From NCBI GenBank assembly GCA_947504115.1, contig CANNGH010000011.1, positions 25,712-89,711 of the forward strand: 64,000 nucleotides of DNA, written 5' to 3'. This document shows positions 24,413 to 33,202 of this stretch, piece by piece (within the stretch, counting starts at the first letter, position 1; every line of letters starts with the position of its first letter). The notes beneath the pieces were generated by a model. That model was not told where the DNA came from. It ran no database searches and saw only the letters and a list, made by a program, of their open reading frames with translations. The translations under genes and the position numbers were made by a program. The DNA is from an uncultured Sedimentitalea sp. (lineage in GTDB: Bacteria; Pseudomonadota; Alphaproteobacteria; Rhodobacterales; Rhodobacteraceae).

Positions 24413-25617
24413 CCATTCCGGCCCACACCCGGACGCATCGCGGCCCGCCGCATATTGCGACGCTGATCCTGATGTCGGGGCTGGCGGCGCTGGTGATGAA
24501 CATATTCCTGCCCAGCCTGCCGCGCATGGCGACGTATTACGACGCGGATTACGCGCTGATCCAGCTTTCGGTGGCACTCTATCTCGGGGCCAGCGGCGTG
24601 TTGCAGATCTTCATCGGGCCGCTGGCCGACAAGATGGGCCGCCGTCCGGTCACGCTGGTGGGGGTGGGCCTCTTCATGCTGGCCACGCTCGGCTGCCTGT
24701 TCGCGCCCACGGTCGAGATCTTCCTGTTCTTCCGCATCACGCAAGCCGTCGTCGTGGTGTGCCAGGTGCTGGGCCGCGCCGTGGTGCGCGACATTTACCC
24801 CGAGGACAGGGCCGCCAGCATGCTGGGCTATGTCACCATGGGCATCGCCGTGATTCCGATGATGGCCCCGGCCCTTGGCGGCGCGCTGGACGAGATGTTC
24901 GACTGGCAGGCCAGTTTCTGGCTGCAATTCATCCTTGGCGGACTGACGCTGCTGCTGGTCTGGTTCGACATGGGCGAGACCGGTCAGGCAAGCGGCAAAA
25001 GCCTGATCGCGCAGTTCGGTGAATACCCCGAATTGCTGTGCAGCCCGCGCTTCTGGGGCTATTCGCTGGCGGTCGCGGCCTCGTCAGGGGCGTTCTTTTC
25101 GTTTCTGGGCGGCGCGCCGTTCGTCGGCAGCGTCGTGTTCTCGTTGACGCCGACCGAGCTTGGCTTTTATTTCGGCGCGCCCGCGATCGGGTATTTCACC
25201 GGCAATTTTCTGACCGGACGCTATGCGGTGCGGGTAGGCATCAACCGGATGGTCCTGATCGGGGCACTGGTCGTGGCGTTCGGCATGGCGCTCGCGCTCA
25301 TCCTGTTTGCGGTGGGTTTAGGCAGCGCGCCGGTATTCTTCGGCTGCATGATCTTCGTCGGGCTGGGCAACGGCACCGCCATCCCGAACGGCACCGCCGG
25401 CATGCTGTCGGTGCGCCCGCATCTGGCCGCCACCGCCTCGGGACTGGGCGGGGCGATCATGCTGGGCGGTGGCGCGGCGCTGAGTGCGCTGGCCGGCGCA
25501 TTGCTGTCGCCGGAAACCGGTGCCTGGCCGCTGATGTGGCTGATGCTGGCAACCTCGGTCCTGTCGCTGCTGGCCATCGGCGTGGTGATCGCGCGCGAAT
25601 GGCAGTTGCGCCTGTAA
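24409..25617 (+). CDS. Multidrug efflux MFS transporter, Bcr/CflA family
   Basis: A 402-residue major facilitator of the DHA1 Bcr/CflA subfamily with twelve predicted helices. The loop 2-3 motif GPLADKMGRRPV lies near residues 66-77, and RAVVRDIYPEDRAASMLGYV near 123-142 is the antiporter-side helix 5 region seen in Bcr relatives. Known family members export bicyclomycin, chloramphenicol, sulfonamides or cysteine with protons. The gene lacks its own strong ribosome-binding site and overlaps the leader ORF. It is followed 65 bp later by a regulator gene with its own operator, so control by that regulator is not implied. Confidence 0.9.
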   Translation: MTIPAHTRTHRGPPHIATLILMSGLAALVMNIFLPSLPRMATYYDADYALIQLSVALYLGASGVLQIFIGPLADKMGRRPVTLVGVGLFMLATLGCLFAPTVEIFLFFRITQAVVVVCQVLGRAVVRDIYPEDRAASMLGYVTMGIAVIPMMAPALGGALDEMFDWQASFWLQFILGGLTLLLVWFDMGETGQASGKSLIAQFGEYPELLCSPRFWGYSLAVAASSGAFFSFLGGAPFVGSVVFSLTPTELGFYFGAPAIGYFTGNFLTGRYAVRVGINRMVLIGALVVAFGMALALILFAVGLGSAPVFFGCMIFVGLGNGTAIPNGTAGMLSVRPHLAATASGLGGAIMLGGGAALSALAGALLSPETGAWPLMWLMLATSVLSLLAIGVVIAREWQLRL

Positions 25618-25636
25618 CGCCGCTTGCGGACGGAGC

Positions 25637-25674
25637 TTTGCAAATATACCCTGCGCCGGCGGGAAATTTGCAAA
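25637..25674. promoter_or_regulatory. Paired TTTGCAAA operator of the ScfR-type regulator
   Basis: Two perfect TTTGCAAA palindromes at 25637-25644 and 25667-25674, centres 30 bp apart (about three helical turns), the second ending 8 bp before the regulator start. TTTGCAAA repeats are the known binding motif of ScfR proteins such as PccR in Rhodobacter sphaeroides. The position over the promoter suggests autorepression. Confidence 0.75.
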
Positions 25675-25682
25675 GGTGCCGC

Positions 25683-27077
25683 ATGGCGATCCAGAAACTC
25701 TATGCCGGGGCCAAGCTGCGGGAAATCCGCACCCGGCTCGCGCTGACGCAAAAGGACTTTGCCGCCAAGCTGGGCGTGTCCCTGCCCTATCTCAACCAGA
25801 TGGAGAACAACAACCGTCCGGTCAGCACCACGGTCATTCTGGCGCTGGCACAGGAATTCGGGCTGGACGTGACCGAATTGTCCACCGGCGACAGCGAACG
25901 CATGGTCAGCGACCTGCGCGAGGCGCTCGCCGATCCGGTCTTTGCCGACACCGAGCCGCCCTTGGCCGATCTGCGGCTGGCCGCCTCGAACGCGCCGACG
26001 CTGGCGCGCGCCTTTATCGAGTTGCACCGCGCCTATCGCCAGACCCATGAACGCCTTGCGTCACTGGACGAGGCATTGGGGCGCGAGGACACCCGTCTGC
26101 AGCCCAGCCCCTGGGACGAGGTGCGCGATTTCTTTCACTATTGCGACAATTACATCGACGCGGTGGACCGCGCCGCCGAACGCTTTGCCGAACGCGCCGG
26201 ACCGGATATCCGCGCCGGCACCCTGCGCCATCTGGCGGCGCGTGGCGTGACCGTGACATTTGCCGAAATGGACCTGCTGCGCAGCCATGACGCCGAAACC
26301 GGCACCCTGCGCCTGTCGGCGCGTGCCGCACCGGCGACGCAATTGTTCCAGCTGTTGCTGCAGACCGCGCTGCTGGATCAGGACAAACTGCTGGAGGCGA
26401 CGCTGGATTTCGCCCGCTTCCAGAGCGATGCGGCCCGCGCCATCGCCAAGATCGGGCTGGCCAATTACTTTGCCGGGGCCGCGATGATGCCCTATGGCGC
26501 GTTCCTGACGGCGGCGCAAGGGTGCCGTCACGATCTGGAGGTGCTCGCCACGCGGTTCAGCGCCTCGATCGAACAGGTGGCGCATCGCCTGTCCACGATG
26601 CAGCGGCCCGGCGCCAAGGGCATCCCGTTCTTTTTCGTGCGCGTCGATCAGGCCGGCACGATCACCAAACGCCACAGCGCCACACGGCTGCAATTCGCCC
26701 GCTTCGGCGGGGCCTGCCCCTTGTGGAATGTCCACCGCGCATTCGAGACTCCGGGACAGTTCCTGCGGCAACTGGCCGAAACGCCGGACGGGGTGAGATA
26801 CATCAATCTGGCGCGCGACGTGTCCAAACCGGGTGGCGCATGGGGTGCACCGGTGCGCCGCTATGCGATCACGCTGGGATGCGAATTGCGCCATGCGCGG
26901 TCACTGGTCTACGCCGACGATCTGGACCTGACCAACACCGCCGCGTTCGAACCCATCGGCATCTCCTGCCGCATCTGCGAGCGCAAGACCTGCCACCAGC
27001 GCTCGGTTCCGCCATTGGAACGGCGACTGTCCATCGACACCGACGAACGCGGGGTGCTGCCTTACCGGGTCGAGTGA
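25683..27077 (+). CDS. Short-chain fatty acyl regulator, ScfR/RamB/PccR family
   Basis: A 464-residue XRE-type regulator. Residues 12-65 form the helix-turn-helix (LTQKDFAAKLGVSLPYLNQM), followed by a long DUF2083-type effector domain and a C-terminal cysteine-rich region with SCRICERKTCHQRSVPP near 435-451. Characterised relatives (RamB, PccR, MccR) sense acyl-CoA or related metabolites and control acetate, propionate or methylcitrate use. The start at 25683 follows the paired TTTGCAAA sites and aligns with the usual N-terminus; the frame is open far upstream within the efflux gene but that part is not coding. None of the classic target genes is adjacent, so its regulon is elsewhere or it mainly controls itself. 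Confidence 0.9.
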   Translation: MAIQKLYAGAKLREIRTRLALTQKDFAAKLGVSLPYLNQMENNNRPVSTTVILALAQEFGLDVTELSTGDSERMVSDLREALADPVFADTEPPLADLRLAASNAPTLARAFIELHRAYRQTHERLASLDEALGREDTRLQPSPWDEVRDFFHYCDNYIDAVDRAAERFAERAGPDIRAGTLRHLAARGVTVTFAEMDLLRSHDAETGTLRLSARAAPATQLFQLLLQTALLDQDKLLEATLDFARFQSDAARAIAKIGLANYFAGAAMMPYGAFLTAAQGCRHDLEVLATRFSASIEQVAHRLSTMQRPGAKGIPFFFVRVDQAGTITKRHSATRLQFARFGGACPLWNVHRAFETPGQFLRQLAETPDGVRYINLARDVSKPGGAWGAPVRRYAITLGCELRHARSLVYADDLDLTNTAAFEPIGISCRICERKTCHQRSVPPLERRLSIDTDERGVLPYRVE

Positions 27078-27084
27078 CCGCCGC

Positions 27085-28758
27085 CTAGCGCTGCGCCACC
27101 TGCCACGCGGGATTGATCCAGGGCTCGTCGTTGGCGCGCGCCAGCGGAGTGCGCTCCAGCAGGTGATCCGACATCTTCTCACCCACCATGATCGACGGCG
27201 CGTTCAGGTTGCCGTTGGTGATGCGCGGAAAGATCGAACTGTCGGCCACGCGCAGCCCCTCGACCCCGATCACCCTGCCTTGCGGATCGACAACCGCACC
27301 GGGATCGTCGGCGCGCCCCATCCGGCAGGTCCCGCAGGGGTGATAGGCGCTTTCGACGTTATCGGCCAGCCACGCGTCCAGTTCCGCATCCGATTGCAGC
27401 GCCTCACCCGGCTGGATCTCGTGCTTGACGAACGGGGCGAAGGCCGGTTGAGCGAAAATCTCGCGCGTCAGGCGGATGCAGGTGCGGAAATCCTCCCAAT
27501 CCTGCGGGTCGGACATATAGTTGAAACGGATCACCGGCGCGGCCTCGGGCGCGGCGCTGCGCAATGTGACGCTGCCCCGGCTGGCCGAGCGCATCGGCCC
27601 GACATGGGCCTGGAACCCGTGCCCCTCGGCGGCGGCCTGCCCGTCATAGCGCACGGCCATGGGCAGGAAATGATACTGGATGTCGGGATACTTCACGCCC
27701 GCGCGGGAGCGCACGAAAGCCGCGCTTTCGAACTGGTTGGACGCCCCCAACCCGGTCTTGCCGACCAGCCATTGCGCTCCGACCCACGCCTTGCCCCAGA
27801 TGTTCCAATGCTTGAACAGCGTGATCGGCTGGCTGGCCGCCATCTGGATGTAGATTTCCAGATGGTCCTGCAGGTTCGCACCCACGCCGGGGCGGTCGGC
27901 GCGCACCTCGATCCCGTGCTCGCGCAGATGCGCGGCAGGGCCGATGCCCGACAGCATCAGCAGCTTGGGCGAGTTGATCGAGGACGCCGCCAGCACCACT
28001 TCGCGCCGCGCGCGCACGATCTGTCGCTTGCCCTTGCGCTCGATCTCGACGCCGGTGGCGCGTCCCTCCTCGAACACCACCCGGCAGGCCAATCCCCGCA
28101 CCAGATTGCAATTGTCACGCTTCAGCGCCGGGCGCAGATAAGCATTGGCCGCCGACCAGCGCCGCCCCTGCCAGACGGTCTGCTCCATCGGGCCAAAACC
28201 TTCCTGCTGCTCGCCGTTGTAATCGTCGGTCACCGGATACCCGGCCTGTTTTCCGGCATCGACAAAGGCCGCGTAAAGCGGGTTCTGACGCGGCCCGCGT
28301 GTGACTCGCGTCGGCCCGCTGTCGCCGCGCCATTCGGGCGCGCCACCGTGACCGCCATCATGCCAGGATTCCATGCGTTTGAAATAGGGCAGCACGTCGG
28401 CAAAGGCCCAACCGGTCGCCCCGACGCTTTCCCAATGGTCGAAATCCAGCGCGTGGCCGCGCACATAGACCATGCCGTTGATGCTGGACGACCCGCCGAT
28501 GACCTTGCCTCGCGGGCAGACAAGACGGCGATCGTTCAGATGCGGCTCGGGTTCGGTTTTGTAGCCCCAGTCATAGCGCGGCATGTTCATCGGATAGCTG
28601 AGCGCGGCGGGCATCTGGATGAACGGCCCGATATCGCTGCCGCCATGCTCGATCACCAACACCGACGCTCCCGCCTCGGACAGGCGATAGGCCATGGCGC
28701 AACCGGCGCTGCCTGCGCCGACGATGACGAAATCGGCGATCATGGTGCCATTGCTCAT
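27085..28758 (-). CDS. betA: Choline dehydrogenase (GMC oxidoreductase)
   Basis: A 557-residue GMC flavoprotein oxidising choline to betaine aldehyde (and often on to glycine betaine) for osmoprotection or catabolism. The FAD motif GAGSAG is at residues 14-19, the GMC signature [19 protein letters not shown] near 83-101, and the active-site His lies in [13 protein letters not shown] near 470-482 with the second conserved segment [15 protein letters not shown] near 517-531. The start could also be the ATG at 28743 (MIADFVIVG), which is closer to homologues. It is the last gene of the betI-betC-betA unit; betB is not in the window. Confidence 0.93.
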   Translation of the reverse strand: MSNGTMIADFVIVGAGSAGCAMAYRLSEAGASVLVIEHGGSDIGPFIQMPAALSYPMNMPRYDWGYKTEPEPHLNDRRLVCPRGKVIGGSSSINGMVYVRGHALDFDHWESVGATGWAFADVLPYFKRMESWHDGGHGGAPEWRGDSGPTRVTRGPRQNPLYAAFVDAGKQAGYPVTDDYNGEQQEGFGPMEQTVWQGRRWSAANAYLRPALKRDNCNLVRGLACRVVFEEGRATGVEIERKGKRQIVRARREVVLAASSINSPKLLMLSGIGPAAHLREHGIEVRADRPGVGANLQDHLEIYIQMAASQPITLFKHWNIWGKAWVGAQWLVGKTGLGASNQFESAAFVRSRAGVKYPDIQYHFLPMAVRYDGQAAAEGHGFQAHVGPMRSASRGSVTLRSAAPEAAPVIRFNYMSDPQDWEDFRTCIRLTREIFAQPAFAPFVKHEIQPGEALQSDAELDAWLADNVESAYHPCGTCRMGRADDPGAVVDPQGRVIGVEGLRVADSSIFPRITNGNLNAPSIMVGEKMSDHLLERTPLARANDEPWINPAWQVAQR

Positions 28759-28835
28759 GCCGTCGCCCCGGATTGCAGAGGGTGCGCCGGACTCTTCATG
28801 CCTCCGGCGGGGATATGTGCAGCCAGAAGAAGCAT

Positions 28836-30344
28836 CTATTCTCCTCTCGGGAATCGTTGTGCGGTTTCAAGGATGTTCAGATCCATGTGGTTGCGCATGT
28901 AGCGGTCGGACGCCTTTTGCAGCGGCTGATAATCCCACGGATAATAGCCGCCCTTGCGCAGCGCCTCGTAAACCACCCAGCGGCGCGCCTGGCTGGCGCG
29001 CACATCAGCATCGAACCGGGCCAGATCCCAGCGACGGTCTGCCTTGGCGCGCAGGGCGGCCAGCGTGTCTGCATGGGCGGGATCGGTGGCGAGGTTGGTC
29101 AACTCGTCCGGGTCGGTTTCAAGGTCGAAAAGCTGGTCGGGGTCCAGCGCGCAGCGGATGTATTTCCAGCGCCCGTCCCGCAGGCAGACCAGCGGCGCAT
29201 CGGACCCTTCGGCGGCGTATTCCATCGCCACCGGGTCGGTTCGTGCGCCGCCATTGGCCAGAGCGGTCAGATCCTGCCCGTCGGTCCAGGGTTCGGTCTC
29301 GGTCAGGTCGATACCCGCCAGCGCGGCCAGCGTCGGGGTCACGTCGAGCGTCGAAACCGGCGTGTCAATGCGGCCCGCTTGCAGGCTCGGCGCGCTGATC
29401 ATCAGCGGCACGCGCGCTGAACCTTCGAAGAAGGACATCTTGAACCACAACCCGCGCTCGCCCAGCATGTCGCCGTGGTCGGAAAGGAAGACCACGATCG
29501 CCTCTTGCCGCGTGTCGTCGAGCACCCGGAGGATCTCGCCGATATGCGCGTCGAGATAGGAGATATTGGCGAAATAGGCACGGCGCGCGCGGGCGATATC
29601 GGTGTCGGTTATGTCGTAGCTGCGCCAGTCATTCGCATCGAACAGACGCTTGGAATGCTTGTCCTGATCGTCATAGGGGATCGCCGGAACATGCGGCGCG
29701 AGGTGGGCGCAATCCTCGTAGAGATCCCAGTATCTGCGCCGCGCGACATAGGGATCATGCGGATGGGTGAAGCTGACCGTGAGGCACCACGGGCGCGGAT
29801 CATGGTCGCGCGCCAGATCGTAGAGTTTGGCGCGGGCGTGATAGGCGACCTCGTCGTCGTATTCCATCTGGTTGGTGATCTCGGCCACGCCTGCACCGGT
29901 GACGGAACCGAGATTGTGATACCACCAGTCGATGCGCTGCCCCGGCTTGCGGTAATCGGGGGTCCAGCCGAAATCGGCGGGGTAGATATCGGTGGTCATC
30001 CGATCCTCGAACCCGTGCAACTGGTCGGGGCCGACGAAATGCATCTTGCCCGAAAGGCAGGTGTAATAGCCCGCGCGGCGCAGGTGGTGGGCATAGGTCG
30101 GGATGTCGCTGCGGAACTCGGCGGCATTGTCGTAGACACCGGTGCGCGAGGGCAATTGCCCGGACATGAAGCTGGCCCGCCCCGGCGCGCAAAGCGGGCT
30201 GGCGGTATAGACGTTGGCGAAGCGCGCGCTGCGGTCCGCCAGGGCGCGCAGGTTCGGCGCGTGCAGCCAATCGGCGGGGCCGTCGGGAAACAGCGTACCG
30301 TTCAACTGGTCCACCATCAGGATCAGGATGTTGGGCGTCGTCAT
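28836..30344 (-). CDS. betC: Choline-sulfatase
   Basis: A 502-residue type I sulfatase hydrolysing choline-O-sulfate to choline and sulfate. The formylglycine signature CAPGR places the modified Cys at residue 52 and the Arg at 56; N-terminal [12 protein letters not shown] supplies the first metal-binding Asp and [13 protein letters not shown] near 310-322 another ligand set. The C-terminal tail ([16 protein letters not shown] and following) is the choline-sulfatase type. No signal peptide is seen, consistent with cytoplasmic BetC. The ATG overlaps the betI stop by four bases and has GGAGG upstream. Confidence 0.94.
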   Translation of the reverse strand: MTTPNILILMVDQLNGTLFPDGPADWLHAPNLRALADRSARFANVYTASPLCAPGRASFMSGQLPSRTGVYDNAAEFRSDIPTYAHHLRRAGYYTCLSGKMHFVGPDQLHGFEDRMTTDIYPADFGWTPDYRKPGQRIDWWYHNLGSVTGAGVAEITNQMEYDDEVAYHARAKLYDLARDHDPRPWCLTVSFTHPHDPYVARRRYWDLYEDCAHLAPHVPAIPYDDQDKHSKRLFDANDWRSYDITDTDIARARRAYFANISYLDAHIGEILRVLDDTRQEAIVVFLSDHGDMLGERGLWFKMSFFEGSARVPLMISAPSLQAGRIDTPVSTLDVTPTLAALAGIDLTETEPWTDGQDLTALANGGARTDPVAMEYAAEGSDAPLVCLRDGRWKYIRCALDPDQLFDLETDPDELTNLATDPAHADTLAALRAKADRRWDLARFDADVRASQARRWVVYEALRKGGYYPWDYQPLQKASDRYMRNHMDLNILETAQRFPRGE

Positions 30345-30910
30345 GTCGCCTCCCTCAGCATGTCGAGAACGCGCAAGGCATGATCCACCGCCATCTGCGG
30401 CGTGTCGGGATGGTTCAGCGCGGCGCGGATATAAAGCCCGTCGATCAGCGCGGCGAGGGTCCGGCCCGCGCCCTCGGGATCGGCACAGACCGGGCGCAGC
30501 GTGTGGGTCAGGTTGCTGCGGATGCGGTGCTGATAGATGCGCCACAGACGCAGGGCCTGCGGGTCTTTCTGGGCCAGCACGTAAAAGCTCATCCAGGCGC
30601 TGATCGTTTCGGGAGTGAAGCAGACCGGCGCGAAGGAAGCGCGGATGATCGCCGCAGCGCGGTCGTGGGGCGCGGCGCTGCCCAGTTCGGCGCGCACCTC
30701 GGCCCCGAAATCCGACAGGATGCGGCGCATGGCGGCGAGGAATATCTGATCCTTACCGCCGAAATAATGATGCGCCAGGGCGCTCGACATGCCGGCGCGG
30801 CGGGCGATCTGGGACACGGTCACATCCAGCGATCCGGCCGCGCCGATCTCGGCGATGGTCGCCTTGACGAGCGCCTCGCGACGCATCGGTTCCGCTCTGA
30901 CTTTCGGCAT
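30341..30910 (-). CDS. betI: TetR-family transcriptional repressor BetI
   Basis: A 189-residue TetR/AcrR repressor. The helix-turn-helix reads SLDVTVSQIARRAGMSSALA then HHYFGGKDQIFLAAMRRIL, the BetI signature. In known systems BetI represses the bet operon and is released by choline. The ATG at 30910 is preferred over one at 30922 because GGAGA lies six bases upstream of it. It heads the betI-betC-betA operon, and a perfect 18-bp palindrome stands 39 bp upstream. Confidence 0.92.
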   Translation of the reverse strand: MPKVRAEPMRREALVKATIAEIGAAGSLDVTVSQIARRAGMSSALAHHYFGGKDQIFLAAMRRILSDFGAEVRAELGSAAPHDRAAAIIRASFAPVCFTPETISAWMSFYVLAQKDPQALRLWRIYQHRIRSNLTHTLRPVCADPEGAGRTLAALIDGLYIRAALNHPDTPQMAVDHALRVLDMLREAT

Positions 30911-30948
30911 TGCAGTCTCCACAGGACGTGGAGAACACCCTAATGAGT

Positions 30949-30966
30949 ATTGACTGATCAGTCAAT
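30949..30966. promoter_or_regulatory. Probable BetI operator, perfect 18-bp palindrome
   Basis: ATTGACTGATCAGTCAAT reads identically on both strands. It lies upstream of betI and just beyond the 3-prime end of the convergent-free argO gene. TetR repressors bind such dyads, and the E. coli BetI site is also an ATTGA...TCAAT palindrome. Confidence 0.8.
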
Positions 30967-30975
30967 CAACGGCAT

Positions 30976-31575
30976 TTACATGACCAGCAACCGCGCCGCG
31001 ATGGCCCACATCACCAGCGCGATCAGCAGGTCCAGCACCTGCCACGCGCGGGGCCGCGCGAAGAGCGGCGCCAGCAGCCGCGCGCCGTAGCCAAGGGTGA
31101 AGAAGAACACGAAACTGGCGCAGATCGCGCCCAGCGCGAACCACAGCCGGTCGTCGTATTGCGCCGAGACCGAGCCCAGCAGCACCACCGTGTCAAGATA
31201 GACATGCGGGTTCAGCCAGGTCAGCGCCAGCACCACGCCCAGCGTGCGCCACAACCCGCGCCCGCGCCCGTCTTCGGCCTGCAACGTCTCGCCGCCGCGC
31301 CAGGCGCTCAGCAGGTTCAGCGCGCCATACCACAGCAGAAAGGCCGCGCCGCCATAGCGCATCACCGGCTCCAGCCACGGCAGCGCCTGCGCCAACGCAC
31401 CGAACCCCGCAACCCCGGCGGCGATCAGAATCGCGTCCGACAGCGCGCAGGCCAGACAGACGGCGAACACGTGCTCGCGCCGCAAGCCCTGCCGCAGGAC
31501 AAAGGCGTTCTGGGCCCCGATGGCGAGGATGAGGCTGAAGCCGAGGGCGAAACCGGGCAGGAAGGCGGGGCTCAT
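30976..31575 (-). CDS. argO: LysE/ArgO-family basic amino-acid exporter
   Basis: A 199-residue, six-helix inner-membrane exporter. The N-terminus GFSLILAIGAQNAFVLRQGL near residues 11-30 is diagnostic of LysE/ArgO, and ALTWLNPHVYLDTVVLLGS near 116-134 carries the second conserved NPHVYLD motif. ArgO exports arginine and canavanine, LysE lysine and arginine. The gene lies upstream of betI on the same strand, but the BetI palindrome between them points to separate control. It is divergent from a nitroreductase gene. No LysG/ArgP regulator is adjacent. Confidence 0.88.
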   Translation of the reverse strand: MSPAFLPGFALGFSLILAIGAQNAFVLRQGLRREHVFAVCLACALSDAILIAAGVAGFGALAQALPWLEPVMRYGGAAFLLWYGALNLLSAWRGGETLQAEDGRGRGLWRTLGVVLALTWLNPHVYLDTVVLLGSVSAQYDDRLWFALGAICASFVFFFTLGYGARLLAPLFARPRAWQVLDLLIALVMWAIAARLLVM

Positions 31576-31660
31576 GGCGTCTCCGGGCTTGTTTGACGAA
31601 ACGATGCGCCGCGCTTAATGCAGTCGGTGGCCGTCCGCTACCCATCGCCCGAGGATCCTG

Positions 31661-32353
31661 ATGTTCTCCAAGGACAAGTTGACCTACCGCGCCCTGCCCC
31701 TGCCCGACCGTGCCGACATGACCGACGCAGAGATGCGGCACGAGGCGCAGGCGTTTCTGGACCACATGCGCAAGCGCCATACCGTGCGCGACTACAGCGA
31801 TCGCCCGGTGCCGCGCGAAGTGATCGAAACCTGCATCCGCACCGCCGGCAGTGCGCCGTCGGGGGCGAACCACCAGCCTTGGCATTTCGTCGCCATTGCC
31901 GATCCCGCGCTGAAACAGCACATCCGCGACGAGGCCGAGGGGGAGGAACGCCGCTTCTACGCCGGCGGCGGCGGGGATGAGTTGATCAGCGCTCTGGAAC
32001 CCATCGGCACTGATGCCGACAAGCCGCATCTGACAATCGCGCCGTGGCTGATCGTGGTTTTTGCCCAGCGCTGGGGCGAATTTGACGATGGCACACGTTA
32101 CAAGAACTATTACGTGCCCGAAAGCGTGAACATCGCCACCGGGTTCCTGATCGCGGCGCTGCACCATGCGGGGCTGTGCAGCCTGACGCACACCCCCAAC
32201 CCGATGAAGTTCCTGAATGACGCGCTGGGAAGGCCCGCATCGGAAAAGCCGACCATGATCATCGCGGTGGGCCATCCGGCAGCGGATGCGACCGTGCCGG
32301 GGGTAGCGAAGGTCAAGAAACCACTTGCGGAAATCGCGACGTTCCTCGACTGA
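31661..32353 (+). CDS. Nitroreductase-family flavoprotein (iodotyrosine-deiodinase-like)
   Basis: A 230-residue FMN-dependent nitroreductase fold protein. RHTVRDYSDRPVPREVIETC near residues 38-57 gives the phosphate-binding Arg-x2-x-Arg segment, SAPSGANHQPWHF near 64-76 the FMN loop, and the central helix region KNYYVPESVNIATGFLIAAL and HHAGLCSLTHTPNPM the dimer core. The latter segments, and the overall length, resemble bacterial homologues of iodotyrosine deiodinase more than NfsB. The native substrate is unknown; reductive dehalogenation of halotyrosines is possible. It stands alone, divergent from argO and convergent with yebC. Confidence 0.85.
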   Translation: MFSKDKLTYRALPLPDRADMTDAEMRHEAQAFLDHMRKRHTVRDYSDRPVPREVIETCIRTAGSAPSGANHQPWHFVAIADPALKQHIRDEAEGEERRFYAGGGGDELISALEPIGTDADKPHLTIAPWLIVVFAQRWGEFDDGTRYKNYYVPESVNIATGFLIAALHHAGLCSLTHTPNPMKFLNDALGRPASEKPTMIIAVGHPAADATVPGVAKVKKPLAEIATFLD

Positions 32354-32362
32354 CCCAACCGA

Positions 32363-33103
32363 TCAGAGTTGATCCATCACCTCGTCGGAGGCTTCGAAAT
32401 TGGTGGTGACGCGCTGCACGTCGTCGTCATCCTCCAGCGCATCGACCAGCTTCATCAGCTTTTCCATGTTCTCGAGGTCCATCTCGGTCGTGGTGGTGGG
32501 CCTCCAGACCAGCCGGGTCGCGTCGCTTTCGCCCAGTTCGGTTTCCAGTGCGGTGGCGACATCGTTCAGATCGGTGTCGGCGCACCATATCGTGTGGCCG
32601 TCCTCGGAGCTTTCGACATCCTCGGCCCCGGCCTCGATCGCGGCCATCATCACCGTGTCGGCGTCGCCGACGCTGGCGGGATAGACCACCTCGCCCTTGC
32701 GTTCGAACATGAACCCGACGCTGCCGGTCTCGCCCAGATTGCCGCCGTTCTTGGTAAAGGTCGAGCGCACGTTGCTGGCGGTGCGGTTGCGGTTGTCGGT
32801 CATCGCCTCGACGATGATCGCGACGCCGTTGGGGCCATAGCCCTCATAGCGGACTTCCTCGTAATCGTCGCCCTCGCCGGCCTGCGATTTCTTGATGGCG
32901 CGCTCGATCACGTCCTTGGGAACCGAGTTCGACTTGGCCTCTTTCACCGCAAGGCGCAGGCGCGGGTTCTTGTCGGGGTCGGGGTCGCCCATCTTGGCCG
33001 CAACAGTGATTTCCTTGCCCAGCTTGGAGAAAAGCTTGGCCCGCACGGCGTCCTGACGCCCCTTGCGGTGCTGGATGTTTGCCCATTTGGAATGGCCGGC
33101 CAT
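32363..33103 (-). CDS. yebC: YebC/PmpR-family transcription/translation factor
   Basis: A 246-residue YebC protein starting with the canonical [40 protein letters not shown] and [20 protein letters not shown] follow, as in all bacterial YebC proteins. Members act as DNA-binding regulators and, from recent work, relieve ribosome stalling at proline tracts. The start at 33103 is fixed by homology; a longer frame to 33166 is not expected. It is normally close to ruvC in proteobacteria, but not here. Confidence 0.96.
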   Translation of the reverse strand: MAGHSKWANIQHRKGRQDAVRAKLFSKLGKEITVAAKMGDPDPDKNPRLRLAVKEAKSNSVPKDVIERAIKKSQAGEGDDYEEVRYEGYGPNGVAIIVEAMTDNRNRTASNVRSTFTKNGGNLGETGSVGFMFERKGEVVYPASVGDADTVMMAAIEAGAEDVESSEDGHTIWCADTDLNDVATALETELGESDATRLVWRPTTTTEMDLENMEKLMKLVDALEDDDDVQRVTTNFEASDEVMDQL

Positions 33104-33202
33104 TGTGGTTCCTTGTCCTGCTTGCGTGACTGCGCTCATATAGACCCGACCGCGCGTCCTGTTCAAGGTATCGCCCGCCGTGCGGCGGTGCTTTCGCGGC
33201 GC

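Noticed and set aside
25038..25682. Upstream extension of the ScfR regulator frame into the efflux gene
   Set aside because: The extension is arginine-rich, out of frame with the efflux gene and ends at the paired operator; the canonical N-terminus MAIQKLYAGAKLRE starts at 25683.
28694..29398. Long plus-strand frames opposite betA and betC
   Set aside because: They are antisense to well-supported genes and show no domain.
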